Origin: Bacillota bacterium
Lineage (GTDB): Bacteria > Bacillota > Limnochordia > Darwinibacteriales > JAAYFS01
DNA length: 48,479 nucleotides
Direction: 5' to 3'
Assembly (NCBI GenBank): GCA_012728115.1
Contig: JAAYFS010000026.1
Span: forward strand, 1 to 48,479
Part shown: piece by piece, positions 1 through 9,178 of the stretch
Layout: the number at the start of each line of letters is the position of its first letter
Position numbering within the stretch: the stretch's first letter is position 1
Notes under the pieces: model-generated
Seen by the model: the letters and a program-made list of their open reading frames with translations, nothing else
What the model was told of the DNA's origin: nothing
Databases searched by the model: none
Made by a program: the position numbers and the translations under genes

Positions 1-950
1 ACGCCAGCTAGTTTACCTTCTTCCAACGCGGTACTCGCTTCTTCTACTCCAGCAACGTCACCAGTTACATATACGCCCTCACAAGATGACTGCATGTTTT
101 CATCATGAGCAGGTAGCCAGCCACCTAACTCTGGTACATACTTTAATTCACAGCCATACATTGTTGCCAAGCGTGTTAAAGCCTTCAAACCAGCTGCGAT
201 CGCAATAGTATCCACTTCGAAGACTTTTTCGCTTCCAGGTATTGGCTGCCAGTTACTATCAACTTGGCAGATAACTGCTTCTTCTACGCGTTCATTACCA
301 CGAGCTTCGATCACTGTGTGTGATGTATAGATAGGTACGCCAGCTCTGCTGATTTTACCAGCATGCACTCCATAGCCTCCTACCCCTGGAGCGGCTTCAA
401 CTAATGCTACTACATCGGCGCCTGCTTGCAATAGTTGATAAGATACAATTAGCCCAACGTTTCCTGAACCAATCATTAGAACTTTTCTGCCTGGTAGGAC
501 CTGGTAGACATTGACCATTGTTTGAGCTGCACCTGCACTCATAACTCCTGGCAGGGTCCAACCTTTAAAGTTTACCGCATTCTCGGAGGCCCCTGTAGCT
601 AAAACAATATTTTCAGCTTCCAAAACTTCGAGTTTTTTGGTGCCATCTTCTAGTTTTCTTTCAATAGAAACTTTCTTTTCCTTGAATAAGCCCAGAACTG
701 TAGCATTTAACCAGATTTCAACACCATACTCACTCGCTTCTTGTAACAAGGTTTTACCGATATCTAGACCTCTTACTCCCGCACGATGTTCACTTGAACC
801 GAAGAACTTGTGGATTTGCTTAAATAGCTGTCCTCCAGGTCTAGAGTTTTGGTCAATCAACAATACATCCGCGCCCCGCTTGCCAGCTTCAATTGCTGCT
901 GCCAAGCCCGATGGACCACCGCCTACTACGATGACTTCTCTTTTAGCCAT
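1..950 (-). CDS. NAD(P)/FAD-dependent oxidoreductase, probable D-hydroxyproline dehydrogenase subunit (3' end outside window)
   Basis: About 316 residues are visible; the C-terminus lies beyond the left edge. The N-terminus has a dinucleotide-binding motif VVGGGPSGLAAA at residues 8-19. A second Rossmann motif, GSGNVG, lies mid-protein, and a late VTGDVAG motif is typical of FAD-binding disulfide-reductase-like flavoproteins. The start ATG overlaps the end of the upstream 2Fe-2S gene by 8 nt, so the two are translationally coupled. This pairing of a flavoprotein with a small 2Fe-2S protein resembles HcnA/HcnB-type amine dehydrogenases and the heteromeric bacterial cis-4-hydroxy-D-proline dehydrogenases. 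The adjacent epimerase favours hydroxyproline as substrate, but that assignment is inference. Sarcosine- or opine-oxidase-like function is the main alternative. Confidence 0.8.
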   Translation of the reverse strand, partial: MAKREVIVVGGGPSGLAAAIEAGKRGADVLLIDQNSRPGGQLFKQIHKFFGSSEHRAGVRGLDIGKTLLQEASEYGVEIWLNATVLGLFKEKKVSIERKLEDGTKKLEVLEAENIVLATGASENAVNFKGWTLPGVMSAGAAQTMVNVYQVLPGRKVLMIGSGNVGLIVSYQLLQAGADVVALVEAAPGVGGYGVHAGKISRAGVPIYTSHTVIEARGNERVEEAVICQVDSNWQPIPGSEKVFEVDTIAIAAGLKALTRLATMYGCELKYVPELGGWLPAHDENMQSSCEGVYVTGDVAGVEEASTALEEGKLAG

Positions 951-1269
951 GTCTCTCTTGTCTACCTCCTCCTACCCCGTGCTGTGTCTCAACAACCATG
1001 CCGTCTTCGACATAAGTGATACAGGTTCGCACGTTAGGTATTCCATTAACAGTCATGACACAGTCAGTACATTGACCAATTCCGCAAAAGATTCCGCGCG
1101 GTTCTTTGCGTTTAATGGTATATCTATGAACTCTGATTCCGTTAGCCAACAAAGCTGCGGCAATCGTTTCACTCGTTCTTGCTTTGATTTCCTTTCCATC
1201 AACAGTGATGGTAACCCACTGTTCTTCTTCTTTATCCAAAATCGGATGATCAATAACTCTATTATCCAT
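943..1269 (-). CDS. small (2Fe-2S)-binding subunit of an amine/hydroxyproline dehydrogenase
   Basis: A 108-residue ferredoxin-like protein. The cluster motif is CGIGQCTDC, with a further Cys about ten residues later (in VRTCITY), matching the plant-type 2Fe-2S fold of HcnA-like dehydrogenase subunits. It would carry electrons from the FAD subunit. The start is placed at the second Met (MDNRV...) because AGGAG lies 7 nt before it; an earlier in-frame Met (position 1299) lacks such a site. The gene overlaps the flavoprotein start by 8 nt and follows the epimerase by about 43 nt, so the three genes look like one transcript. Confidence 0.85.
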   Translation of the reverse strand: MDNRVIDHPILDKEEEQWVTITVDGKEIKARTSETIAAALLANGIRVHRYTIKRKEPRGIFCGIGQCTDCVMTVNGIPNVRTCITYVEDGMVVETQHGVGGGRQERHG

Positions 1270-1312
1270 CTGCAGATCTCCTTGTCTTAGAATTTTCAAA
1301 CGCTTAAGCCAA

Positions 1313-2320
1313 CTATTTCAAAAAGAATCCAGTAGCAATTGGATCTTCAGGATCAATTACCCATTGGTTAATTCCCATTACGTATGCTCGTCCAGTGATC
1401 TGAGGAATTATTGCGTCGAATTCACCAACCTTGGCTTCTTCAAGCACAGTTCCCTTGAATGTAGTATTGATAATACTTTCGAAGACCAATGTTTGGTTTT
1501 GTTTTATCTCACCTTTAGCGTAAAGAGCTGCCAATTTTGCAGATGTACCAGTTCCGCATGGAGAACGATCAATTGAGCCAGGTGGGATTACTACCACGTT
1601 CTTTGTATCCGAACCTGGTGCATGTGGTTTACTGGAGAACAGAACGTGCGAGACTTCATCAATGAAATCTTTTTCTGGATGGTAAACTTCTAATTGTTGA
1701 TTTACAGCTTCGTTAATTGCCTTTCCTACTGCGATAATCTTGGATGCATTCTCTTTACTTAGATCTAAGTTTATTGAATCTGCATCGACAATAGCATAAT
1801 AGTTTCCACCATAAGATACATCTACAATAACCTCGCCGAGCCCATCAACTTTTACAGGATGTTCAGCTTTGAATAAGAATGCAGGTACATTGGCAAAAGA
1901 AACGTCTTTCGCAACGTTGTCCTTAACTTGAACTTGAACCCTTACTAATCCAGCAGGGGTATCAAGTGTGATATGTGTAACTGGTTCAACTGGTTCGATA
2001 ATTCCGCTTTCGATTAATGCGGTCGAAACACCAATGGTATCATGACCACACATCGGCAGATAGCCACCCACTTCAATAAAGATGACTCCAATATCTGCTC
2101 CAGGAGTGCAGGGTTCTGTCAAAACTACCCCTGACATAACCTCGTTTCCTCGCGGCTCAAACATTAGTGCCTGCCTAATCCAATCTTTGTGCTCCTTTAA
2201 GTGCAGCATCTTCTCGGGGATCGTCTTACCTGGAATATACGGAAGCCCTCCAATAATGGTACGAGTAGGATTCCCGACTGTGTGTGTGTCAATTGTTGTA
2301 AAAATCCTTCTTAACCTCAT
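1313..2320 (-). CDS. proline racemase family protein, probable 4-hydroxyproline 2-epimerase
   Basis: A 335-residue PLP-independent racemase/epimerase. Both catalytic cysteines are present: Cys91 in MCGHDTIG and Cys255 in SPCGTGTSA. Trans-3-hydroxyproline dehydratases of this family lack the Cys pair, so a racemase or epimerase is indicated. The neighbouring flavoprotein and 2Fe-2S subunits favour conversion of trans-4-hydroxy-L-proline to cis-4-hydroxy-D-proline for subsequent oxidation. Proline racemase is the main alternative and cannot be excluded from sequence alone. The ATG is preceded by AAGGGA at suitable distance. The gene lies about 46 nt downstream of the GH127 gene on the same strand. 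Confidence 0.85.
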   Translation of the reverse strand: MRLRRIFTTIDTHTVGNPTRTIIGGLPYIPGKTIPEKMLHLKEHKDWIRQALMFEPRGNEVMSGVVLTEPCTPGADIGVIFIEVGGYLPMCGHDTIGVSTALIESGIIEPVEPVTHITLDTPAGLVRVQVQVKDNVAKDVSFANVPAFLFKAEHPVKVDGLGEVIVDVSYGGNYYAIVDADSINLDLSKENASKIIAVGKAINEAVNQQLEVYHPEKDFIDEVSHVLFSSKPHAPGSDTKNVVVIPPGSIDRSPCGTGTSAKLAALYAKGEIKQNQTLVFESIINTTFKGTVLEEAKVGEFDAIIPQITGRAYVMGINQWVIDPEDPIATGFFLK

Positions 2321-2366
2321 CTGAATCAGTCCCTTCTTTTTATATTACGATATTGTATTATGGATT

Positions 2367-4355
2367 TTATTTCTCAATTCTCACCCAAACGATCATTTCT
2401 CCAGGTGTACGGTTCACCCATGAGAAATATGGGATAGCTACGATATCGACTTCTTTTTTGCGGTAGTCGATTGGTTTGTATAATACGTTATTCTCATCAA
2501 ACGAAACACTTCGATATGCTTTACCCTTAATAACCGTTACGCCACCAAGCAAGTCGGGGTCAAACTCAGCCACCAACTCAGGTTCTTTCGGTAAAACTAT
2601 ATCTTGGAGAACTGGTCCATTATCCACTTCCTCTAGGCAGTACACTAACGGACCTCTTTGAATAGCGACCTTACCAGCATTCACTCTCACTTGAGGATTA
2701 GCCTCGATCAATTCTATGACCATTGGGAGAGATAAATACACCTTATCGCCTGGTTGCCAAGTACGCTTAATTTCAAAGTATCCTTGGGCATTGCCTTGGG
2801 TAATTACTTCCTCATCATTAACTATTACTTGAGGATTACGGCACCAACCAGGCATTCTTAGATTCAAGGTGAAATCAACCGCTTTGTCCGCGTCGATAGT
2901 GAAGACTACGGTATCTTCCCATGGATAATTGGTCTCTTGGTTAATTGTAATTTTTTGATTTTCGAATTCTACTTCCGCTTTACTATCGATATATAAATGT
3001 ACATAAACCGAGTCTTCAGAAGTGGAACCATCGGTTTGAGAATAAATATAGTTGTTCAAAGATGCAATCAAGCGTGCCATATTTGGTGGGCAACAAGCTG
3101 TGGTAAACCATTGTTGTCTAACAGGTGAAACAAACTTCTTACTTGGTCTTTTCTTATTCGCTTCTGGCCACACTTCTAAAGGATTAATATAGAAGTAACG
3201 TTTTCCATCTAACGACATTCCCGATAACATTCCGTTATATAGAACGCGTTCCATTACATCGGCATACTTGGAATTAACCTCTAACTTAAGCATTCGATGT
3301 GCCCAAAGAATCACTCCTACTGCTGCACATGTTTCAGCATATGCGACATCATTAGGTAGATCATAATCGAAACTAAAGGCTTCGCCCGTTACCGTAGAAC
3401 CGATACTGCCAGTAATGTACATTTGTCTGTTCGTAACGTTCTCCCATAAACGACGACATACATTAGCTAACTCCTGATCACCCGTCAATCTTGCTACATC
3501 CGCTGCACCCGAATAGAAGTACATAGCGCGCACAGCATGCCCTATCGCCACTTCTTGCTCACGAATAGGGACATGGGATTGACTATAATCATGTCTTCTT
3601 TTTCGTGGTTTTGCTCCTCTAGCTTCTGCTTCAAGATCGAAGTAATGAGGTTGTTTTCCACGCTCATCAATAAAGAACTTGCTCAAATTAAGATATCTTT
3701 CATTACCTGTAACTTGATAAAGCTTAACTAACGCAAGTTCAATCTCCTGATGCCCTGGATAGCCGCGTTTTTTACCTTCTTCAGGACCGAATACAGAATC
3801 GATATAATCCGCAAATTTTATAACAATATCGAGAAGGTTTCGCTTGCCAGTTGCTAGATAGTACGCGACGCCTGCCTCGATCATATGACCTGCGCAATAA
3901 AGTTCGTGTCCGATACGCAAATCTGTCCATCTTTTATCAGGTTGAGCAACCGTGTAGTATGTATTAAGGTAACCGTCTTCTTGTTGAGCTCTTCCGATGA
4001 GGGCAATTACCTCGTCGGCAAGTTTTTCAAGTTCAGAATCCGGTTCAACCGCAAGACAATAACTCACAGCTTCTAACCATTTTGCTACGTCACTATCCTG
4101 GAAAACTCTGCCTTGGAACTTACTATCTGATTCACCAGCCGCGATTTTGAAATTCTCGATCGCATGGCTTGGCTCCGCACCAGGCACTTCGTCGTTAAGA
4201 GTCTTCCATTGATAAGGTAGAACCTCTTCCTTAACTAACTTAAATTTTTCAAACCAAAAACCCTTTGTAATCTTAACATTCTTAAAGGGTACTGGTTCAA
4301 TCTTCAGAGTATTATTTTTCACCACACTCATATTCCTTTCTGTATTTTTTTTCAC
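2367..4355 (-). CDS. glycoside hydrolase family 127, beta-L-arabinofuranosidase (HypBA1-like)
   Basis: A 662-residue protein with no signal peptide, so probably cytoplasmic. The GH127 zinc-thiolate site is intact: Glu325 in GEAF, Glu341 and Cys343 in AETC, and Cys421-Cys422 in TACCPP. These correspond to Glu322, Glu338, Cys340, Cys417 and Cys418 of Bifidobacterium longum HypBA1. HypBA1 removes beta-L-arabinofuranose from arabinosyl-hydroxyproline of plant extensins, and here the gene is next to hydroxyproline catabolic genes. The GTG start is uncertain; an ATG eight codons later (4331) has AAAGGA very close to it. A terminator lies between this gene and the upstream peptidase genes, so it probably has its own promoter in the AT-rich 4356-4511 interval, where I could not place one with confidence. 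Confidence 0.92.
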   Translation of the reverse strand: MKKNTERNMSVVKNNTLKIEPVPFKNVKITKGFWFEKFKLVKEEVLPYQWKTLNDEVPGAEPSHAIENFKIAAGESDSKFQGRVFQDSDVAKWLEAVSYCLAVEPDSELEKLADEVIALIGRAQQEDGYLNTYYTVAQPDKRWTDLRIGHELYCAGHMIEAGVAYYLATGKRNLLDIVIKFADYIDSVFGPEEGKKRGYPGHQEIELALVKLYQVTGNERYLNLSKFFIDERGKQPHYFDLEAEARGAKPRKRRHDYSQSHVPIREQEVAIGHAVRAMYFYSGAADVARLTGDQELANVCRRLWENVTNRQMYITGSIGSTVTGEAFSFDYDLPNDVAYAETCAAVGVILWAHRMLKLEVNSKYADVMERVLYNGMLSGMSLDGKRYFYINPLEVWPEANKKRPSKKFVSPVRQQWFTTACCPPNMARLIASLNNYIYSQTDGSTSEDSVYVHLYIDSKAEVEFENQKITINQETNYPWEDTVVFTIDADKAVDFTLNLRMPGWCRNPQVIVNDEEVITQGNAQGYFEIKRTWQPGDKVYLSLPMVIELIEANPQVRVNAGKVAIQRGPLVYCLEEVDNGPVLQDIVLPKEPELVAEFDPDLLGGVTVIKGKAYRSVSFDENNVLYKPIDYRKKEVDIVAIPYFSWVNRTPGEMIVWVRIEK

Positions 4356-4511
4356 AAAGCCTATCCAAAAAAAATACTTTTCTCTTTCATTATTATATGT
4401 CTACTTATCTTTTCTACATTATAATTTAAAAACCTTTAAACCCCACTAAATTCCATAATTCACATTTTTTCATGTTCCCTATCCATTATAACTTTCACGA
4501 TTTATAAAAGC

Positions 4512-4552
4512 AATACAGAGCAACACTATAAAGTTTTGTGTTGCTCTGTATT
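4512..4552 (-). terminator. hairpin terminator after the S9 peptidase genes
   Basis: A perfect 15-bp inverted repeat (AATACAGAGCAACAC and its complement) with an 11-nt loop starts directly after the stop codon of the leftmost peptidase. In the minus direction a short T-rich run (GCTTTTAT) follows. It would end the three-peptidase transcript before the GH127 gene. Confidence 0.7.
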
Positions 4553-4556
4553 TTTA

Positions 4557-6836
4557 TTAATCTTTGCCAAACTCGTATTCTTTTGGAGGTTCTAACCCTA
4601 GAAGATGTTCGACGAAATAATCCCATCTTTTCCTTACTACATATGGGCTATTTCCATGCCCGTGAGTAGCATTCGGAATTATCAACATATCGAAATCCTT
4701 ATTAGCCTTTATCAGTGCTTCGACTAATTGTATTAAGGATGATGGATGCACATTTTCGTCCATATCACCATGCATCATCAACAGCCTTCCCTTTAAGTTT
4801 CGTGCTAAGTGACAACAAGATTGTTCTTCATAATGTTCTCCAACCTCGATACCCATGTAGCGTTCGTTCCAGCTGGATTTATCCGTTCGATGATCATAGT
4901 TTCCTGCCCATGCAACAGAAACTTGATAGAAATCAGGATGCGCTAGGATTGCTCTCGCTGCTCCATATCCGCCAGCTGAGGCTCCATAGATTCCTACTCT
5001 GCTTAAATCCATGTATGGGTAGCGATCCGCTAATTGCTTGAACGCTGTGATATGATCTGGGAATCCACCATCTCCGAGATTTTTAAACGAAAAGTCGGAA
5101 AATGCTTTAGAACGATATGCCGAACCAAGACCATCGATGGTCACTACAATAAAACCTAATTCCGCTAATGCTTGGTCCTGGGAGAAAGTACCTGCTAAAA
5201 ACGATTTTGGTGTACGAATAGTTTGTGGTCCTGAGTAATTACCTTCAATAATAGGATAAAGTTTATCTGGTGAAAAATGGCTTGGACGGTAAATCACACC
5301 GTAGATATCGGTTATTCCATCCCTGGCTTTTGCTTTAAAACGCTCTGGAAACCGCCATCCCATTGCAGACAATTCTGCAATATCGGCTTCCTGTAACTTT
5401 GTAATCAACCTACCGTCATTACTGCGGAGTACTGCTACCGGCGGAAGATCAACTCGCGAATAACTGTCGATAAAGTACTGACCTGTAGGGGAAAACCTAA
5501 TTTCGTGTTCTGCATCCTCTGGTGTCAGAAGTTCCAGACCGCTTCCATCCATATTCACCCTGTATAGATGGCGATAATATGGGTCTCTTCCCGTTTCTTT
5601 TCCCGCTGCAGTAAAGTACACTACTCTGTTTTCTTCATCAACATAGCGAATTTCTCGTACTACCCAAGATCCAGAGGTGATTTGTCGCTTTTTCTCGCCT
5701 GTTCTTCCATCGTAAAGATACAGGTGAGCCCAACCATCTTGCTCTGAGATCCATAGCAACTCATTTCCATCATCCACTACCCAGCGAGCAAACTGGCTCG
5801 GTCTGCGACGATAGAAACCCTCAGGTTGATTCATCTCTGCAATAAATGGTTCTCCGCCCCATGACCAAGGGAAAACACTTTCTGGAAACTCCGTGATCAC
5901 TCGCCCTTTTCCAATCTTCGCGTCGATTTCACACAAGGTAAGGGACATAAATCCTCTTTCAGGCTTCACTATAATAATTCGCTCATCCTTGGTCCAATAA
6001 GCCCAAAAATATGGTCCTTCATAATAGAATAGCAAGATCGGATCCATTTCTACCCTTGTTCCCTGGTGTGTTCCGAGATCAAATAGATATGGTTCAAGGC
6101 GCGGAAGTACATCATCACTATCACCAGGAAGCGGATAAACACACGAATGCAACAATGGTCGTTTACTGCCATCGAGCGGTACCGATTGCACCCAATGAAG
6201 TAATGGTGCGTTGCGGTGATCCACCCGATATGATAAAAGCTTCTGAGAGTCTGGCGACCAAAGCACGGCTGGAGCTTTATTTGGAGTGCGAATTCCTGAA
6301 TTATCTAGTGGACCATTTAGTGAACAACCATAATGATACTTTTCTTCGCCATCATTAGTTAGCCTAATCTCTTCCCCACTTTCTAGCGAACGAACATAGA
6401 GATTATAATCTTTAACAAATGCTGCCCATTTGCCATCAGGCGACACTACTGAGTCACGATTAATCTCCCGCTTTAACTCCCAAGATTCGATGCTGTAAGT
6501 GTTTAGGTCACACTTAAAGCTTTTGTCATCAATAGTAAACACAATTTCTTGCTGTTCGTTTACAAAGTCAAATGACGAAAATGGTAGGTCATTACTAGTG
6601 CAAGCATGCTCTGTACTAGCCGAAATCGCCGCCGCTAACTTTTCATGATCAAATGCTTCTTTAATAGTGCCTATATTAGGGTTGACGTACATAAAAGTCT
6701 TGCCATCACTCGATTCTTTAACATACCAAAAGCAGTCGCTATTCCCTATCCAATTGGGAATTATGGTCAATCCAAAGGCTTTTTTACGGAGATTCTGCGG
6801 CAAGAAACGCTCCGCATGTTTATACATTTCGAACAC
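4557..6836 (-). CDS. S9 family (DPP4-like) serine peptidase, copy 1 of 3
   Basis: A 759-residue protein: an N-terminal beta-propeller of the DPP IV type (for example SPDGKW near residue 130) followed by an alpha/beta-hydrolase domain. The triad is visible as Ser620 in GASAGGYG, Asp693 in GDMDENV and His725 in NATHGHG. No signal peptide or lipobox is seen, so it should act on peptides already inside the cell, probably cutting after proline or hydroxyproline. The double-Glu loop (DWVYEEE-like) that anchors the substrate N-terminus in classical DPP4 is not recognisable, so dipeptide release is not assured. The start is a GTG with GGAGAGGGG upstream. The gene lies 23 nt after copy 2. Confidence 0.88.
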   Translation of the reverse strand: MFEMYKHAERFLPQNLRKKAFGLTIIPNWIGNSDCFWYVKESSDGKTFMYVNPNIGTIKEAFDHEKLAAAISASTEHACTSNDLPFSSFDFVNEQQEIVFTIDDKSFKCDLNTYSIESWELKREINRDSVVSPDGKWAAFVKDYNLYVRSLESGEEIRLTNDGEEKYHYGCSLNGPLDNSGIRTPNKAPAVLWSPDSQKLLSYRVDHRNAPLLHWVQSVPLDGSKRPLLHSCVYPLPGDSDDVLPRLEPYLFDLGTHQGTRVEMDPILLFYYEGPYFWAYWTKDERIIIVKPERGFMSLTLCEIDAKIGKGRVITEFPESVFPWSWGGEPFIAEMNQPEGFYRRRPSQFARWVVDDGNELLWISEQDGWAHLYLYDGRTGEKKRQITSGSWVVREIRYVDEENRVVYFTAAGKETGRDPYYRHLYRVNMDGSGLELLTPEDAEHEIRFSPTGQYFIDSYSRVDLPPVAVLRSNDGRLITKLQEADIAELSAMGWRFPERFKAKARDGITDIYGVIYRPSHFSPDKLYPIIEGNYSGPQTIRTPKSFLAGTFSQDQALAELGFIVVTIDGLGSAYRSKAFSDFSFKNLGDGGFPDHITAFKQLADRYPYMDLSRVGIYGASAGGYGAARAILAHPDFYQVSVAWAGNYDHRTDKSSWNERYMGIEVGEHYEEQSCCHLARNLKGRLLMMHGDMDENVHPSSLIQLVEALIKANKDFDMLIIPNATHGHGNSPYVVRKRWDYFVEHLLGLEPPKEYEFGKD

Positions 6837-6859
6837 CGAGATTCAACCCCTCTCCTAAT

Positions 6860-9154
6860 CTAGGCATTTCCAATCTGATACTCTTTTGGTGGTTCCGCAC
6901 CTAACAAGTGTTTCACAAAATAATCCCAACGCTTTCTTGTGATATAAGGATGACCTGAGGATGAGTGAATTCCATTTGGAAGGATCAATAGATCAAAATC
7001 CTTATTGGCTTTAATCAAAGCGTCCACTAATTGCAATGTTGCTGGCGGTGGGACATTTTCATCCATATCGCCATGCATCAGCAATAATTTCCCTTTCAGA
7101 TTCTTCGCCCATGTCGGATTAGCTTGTTCCTCATAATGCTTATCTACAGGGAATCCCATGTATCTTTCGCACCAACTAGCCTTATCGGTCCGATGGTCAT
7201 GGTTACCTGCCCAAGACACCGCTACTTTATAAAAGTCTGGATGAGTCAAAATCGCCTTGGTACTAGCATATCCGCCAGCTGAACCGCCATAGATTCCTAC
7301 CCGACTAACATCCATATATGGATAACGATCGGCTAATTGTTTAATTGCACTAATATGATCTGGGAAACCACCATCACCAAGATTCTTGTAGGAGTAGTCC
7401 TGGAACGCTTTAGAGCGATAGTTCATTCCAAGTCCATCGATTGTTACGATAATAAAACCTAGTTCTGCTAAGGCTTGGTTTTGACCAAAAACTCCGACAA
7501 AACCTTTCGGGGTGATATTCGTTTGTGGCCCCGAGTAATTATATTCAATTACTGGATACTTCTTATTCGGATCAAAGTTTGATGGACGCATGATCATACC
7601 ATAAATATCAGTTACCCCATCTCTCGCCTTCGCTTTAAACGGCTCAGGGAAAGTCCAACCCGTTGCTAACAGGAGTTCAACATCTGCAGATTCCAAATGT
7701 TTAATCAACCGTCCCGAAGTATCTCGTAACACTGTCTCAGGAGGTAGATCTACCCGAGAATAGATATCTACAAAGTAATTGCCTGTTGGCGAGAAATTAA
7801 CACGATGTTCAGCATCCTCAGGAGTTAAGAGTTGGAGATCCGTTCCATCCATTTTTACTCGATATAAATGGCGATAATATGGGTCTCGATCCCTTTCCCT
7901 ACCGCCAGCGGTAAAATAAATGGTACGTTCTTCTTCATCAACATGAATCAATTCCCGAACAACCCAAGGACCAGAAGTAACTTGATTTTTTAACGCCCCT
8001 GTATGGCCATCATAAAGATAGATATGTGCCCAGCCATCGGTTTCGGCTATCCAAATAATCTCTTCACCGTTATTAACAACGCGACGATCGTAAGAATCGA
8101 CTCCTTTTTCATTCGCTTCTTCAATCAAAAGCTGAACAGCACCAGTTCTTGGATCCACTGAATACAAACGCAGTTTAGTGAATCCACGCTCATGCCTTGT
8201 CATTAGAATCCGATCTTTTTCGCCTTTGGTCCAGTACATCCAAAAATACGGCCCACCGTAGAACAACAATTGCATTGGCTCAAGATCGATCTTTACCTGA
8301 GTTTTCTGTTCTACATCAAGAATGTAGCTTGTCGCCTTCGGAACATTCTCATCACCTGGTAATGGATACACGTATGAGAAAACCTTCGGACGTTTACTAC
8401 CATCTAATGGTACTGATTGTAAAAGATAACATTCACCAACATCACGTTGATCGATCTTATGAGTAAGGATCCGTTTCGAATCTGGCGACCAAGAAATGGC
8501 AAGTCTCGACCACTCAGGAATCAATCCAGCTCTTGCAATCGGTGATGGCATTGGAACAGCGTAAGCATTCTTTTCCTCACCATCAAATGTTAGTTGGATT
8601 TCCTCGCCAGACTCTGTCGAACGAACATAGATATTATGTTCTTTTACAAAAGCAACCCATTTTCCATCTGGAGACGTAATCTCATCCCCAGAAATACGCT
8701 GCCTTCCTCTACCTTGGTGACGCCCTCTCGTGCCAAAGCCCATAGTTGACCGCAAGAATTCTTCGTCCGTTTCTTGTTTTTCTAACTCATAAGTGGCTAA
8801 ATCACATTTCCACAGTTCATCATCTACCAGAAAACGAATAGCCTTTTTTTCATCCAGATACTCGAAATAATCAAAAGGCAAGGTATTATGGGTGACCGCT
8901 TTTCCCGTTCGGGAAATAGCGGCAGCCACTTTTGCATGATCAAATGCTTCTTTGAATTCTCCATTGGATGGATCCACATATTTAAAAACCTTTCCTTCTC
9001 TAGTATCAAGCCGATACCAGAAAGAGTCTGAACCATCGATCCATACAGGTCGAATGTTTAGACCGAACATCAATTTTTGGGTATTATTTGGCAAAAAACG
9101 TTCAGCACGAGCATAATCTTCGCGGGCAACTCTGGGCTTACAATCCGTTGTCAC
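6860..9154 (-). CDS. S9 family (DPP4-like) serine peptidase, copy 2 of 3
   Basis: A close paralogue of its two neighbours, 764 residues from the GTG start. That start is chosen because GGAGGGG lies 6 nt before it; an ATG five codons earlier overlaps the ribosome-binding site. The triad is Ser625 (GGSAGGYA), Asp698 (GDMDENV) and His730 (NGIHSS). The propeller carries an arginine/glycine-rich insertion (RGRHQGRGRQR) between blades, missing from copy 1 and different in copy 3. No export signal is seen. A cytoplasmic prolyl-type peptidase is likely, with specificity probably different from the other copies. Confidence 0.88.
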   Translation of the reverse strand: MTTDCKPRVAREDYARAERFLPNNTQKLMFGLNIRPVWIDGSDSFWYRLDTREGKVFKYVDPSNGEFKEAFDHAKVAAAISRTGKAVTHNTLPFDYFEYLDEKKAIRFLVDDELWKCDLATYELEKQETDEEFLRSTMGFGTRGRHQGRGRQRISGDEITSPDGKWVAFVKEHNIYVRSTESGEEIQLTFDGEEKNAYAVPMPSPIARAGLIPEWSRLAISWSPDSKRILTHKIDQRDVGECYLLQSVPLDGSKRPKVFSYVYPLPGDENVPKATSYILDVEQKTQVKIDLEPMQLLFYGGPYFWMYWTKGEKDRILMTRHERGFTKLRLYSVDPRTGAVQLLIEEANEKGVDSYDRRVVNNGEEIIWIAETDGWAHIYLYDGHTGALKNQVTSGPWVVRELIHVDEEERTIYFTAGGRERDRDPYYRHLYRVKMDGTDLQLLTPEDAEHRVNFSPTGNYFVDIYSRVDLPPETVLRDTSGRLIKHLESADVELLLATGWTFPEPFKAKARDGVTDIYGMIMRPSNFDPNKKYPVIEYNYSGPQTNITPKGFVGVFGQNQALAELGFIIVTIDGLGMNYRSKAFQDYSYKNLGDGGFPDHISAIKQLADRYPYMDVSRVGIYGGSAGGYASTKAILTHPDFYKVAVSWAGNHDHRTDKASWCERYMGFPVDKHYEEQANPTWAKNLKGKLLLMHGDMDENVPPPATLQLVDALIKANKDFDLLILPNGIHSSSGHPYITRKRWDYFVKHLLGAEPPKEYQIGNA

Positions 9155-9178
9155 TTTGTTCCCCTCCATAAATTTGTT

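Noticed and set aside
637-1290. Plus-strand 217-codon open frame
   Set aside because: It lies opposite the well-supported flavoprotein and 2Fe-2S genes, has no family motifs and no ribosome-binding site.
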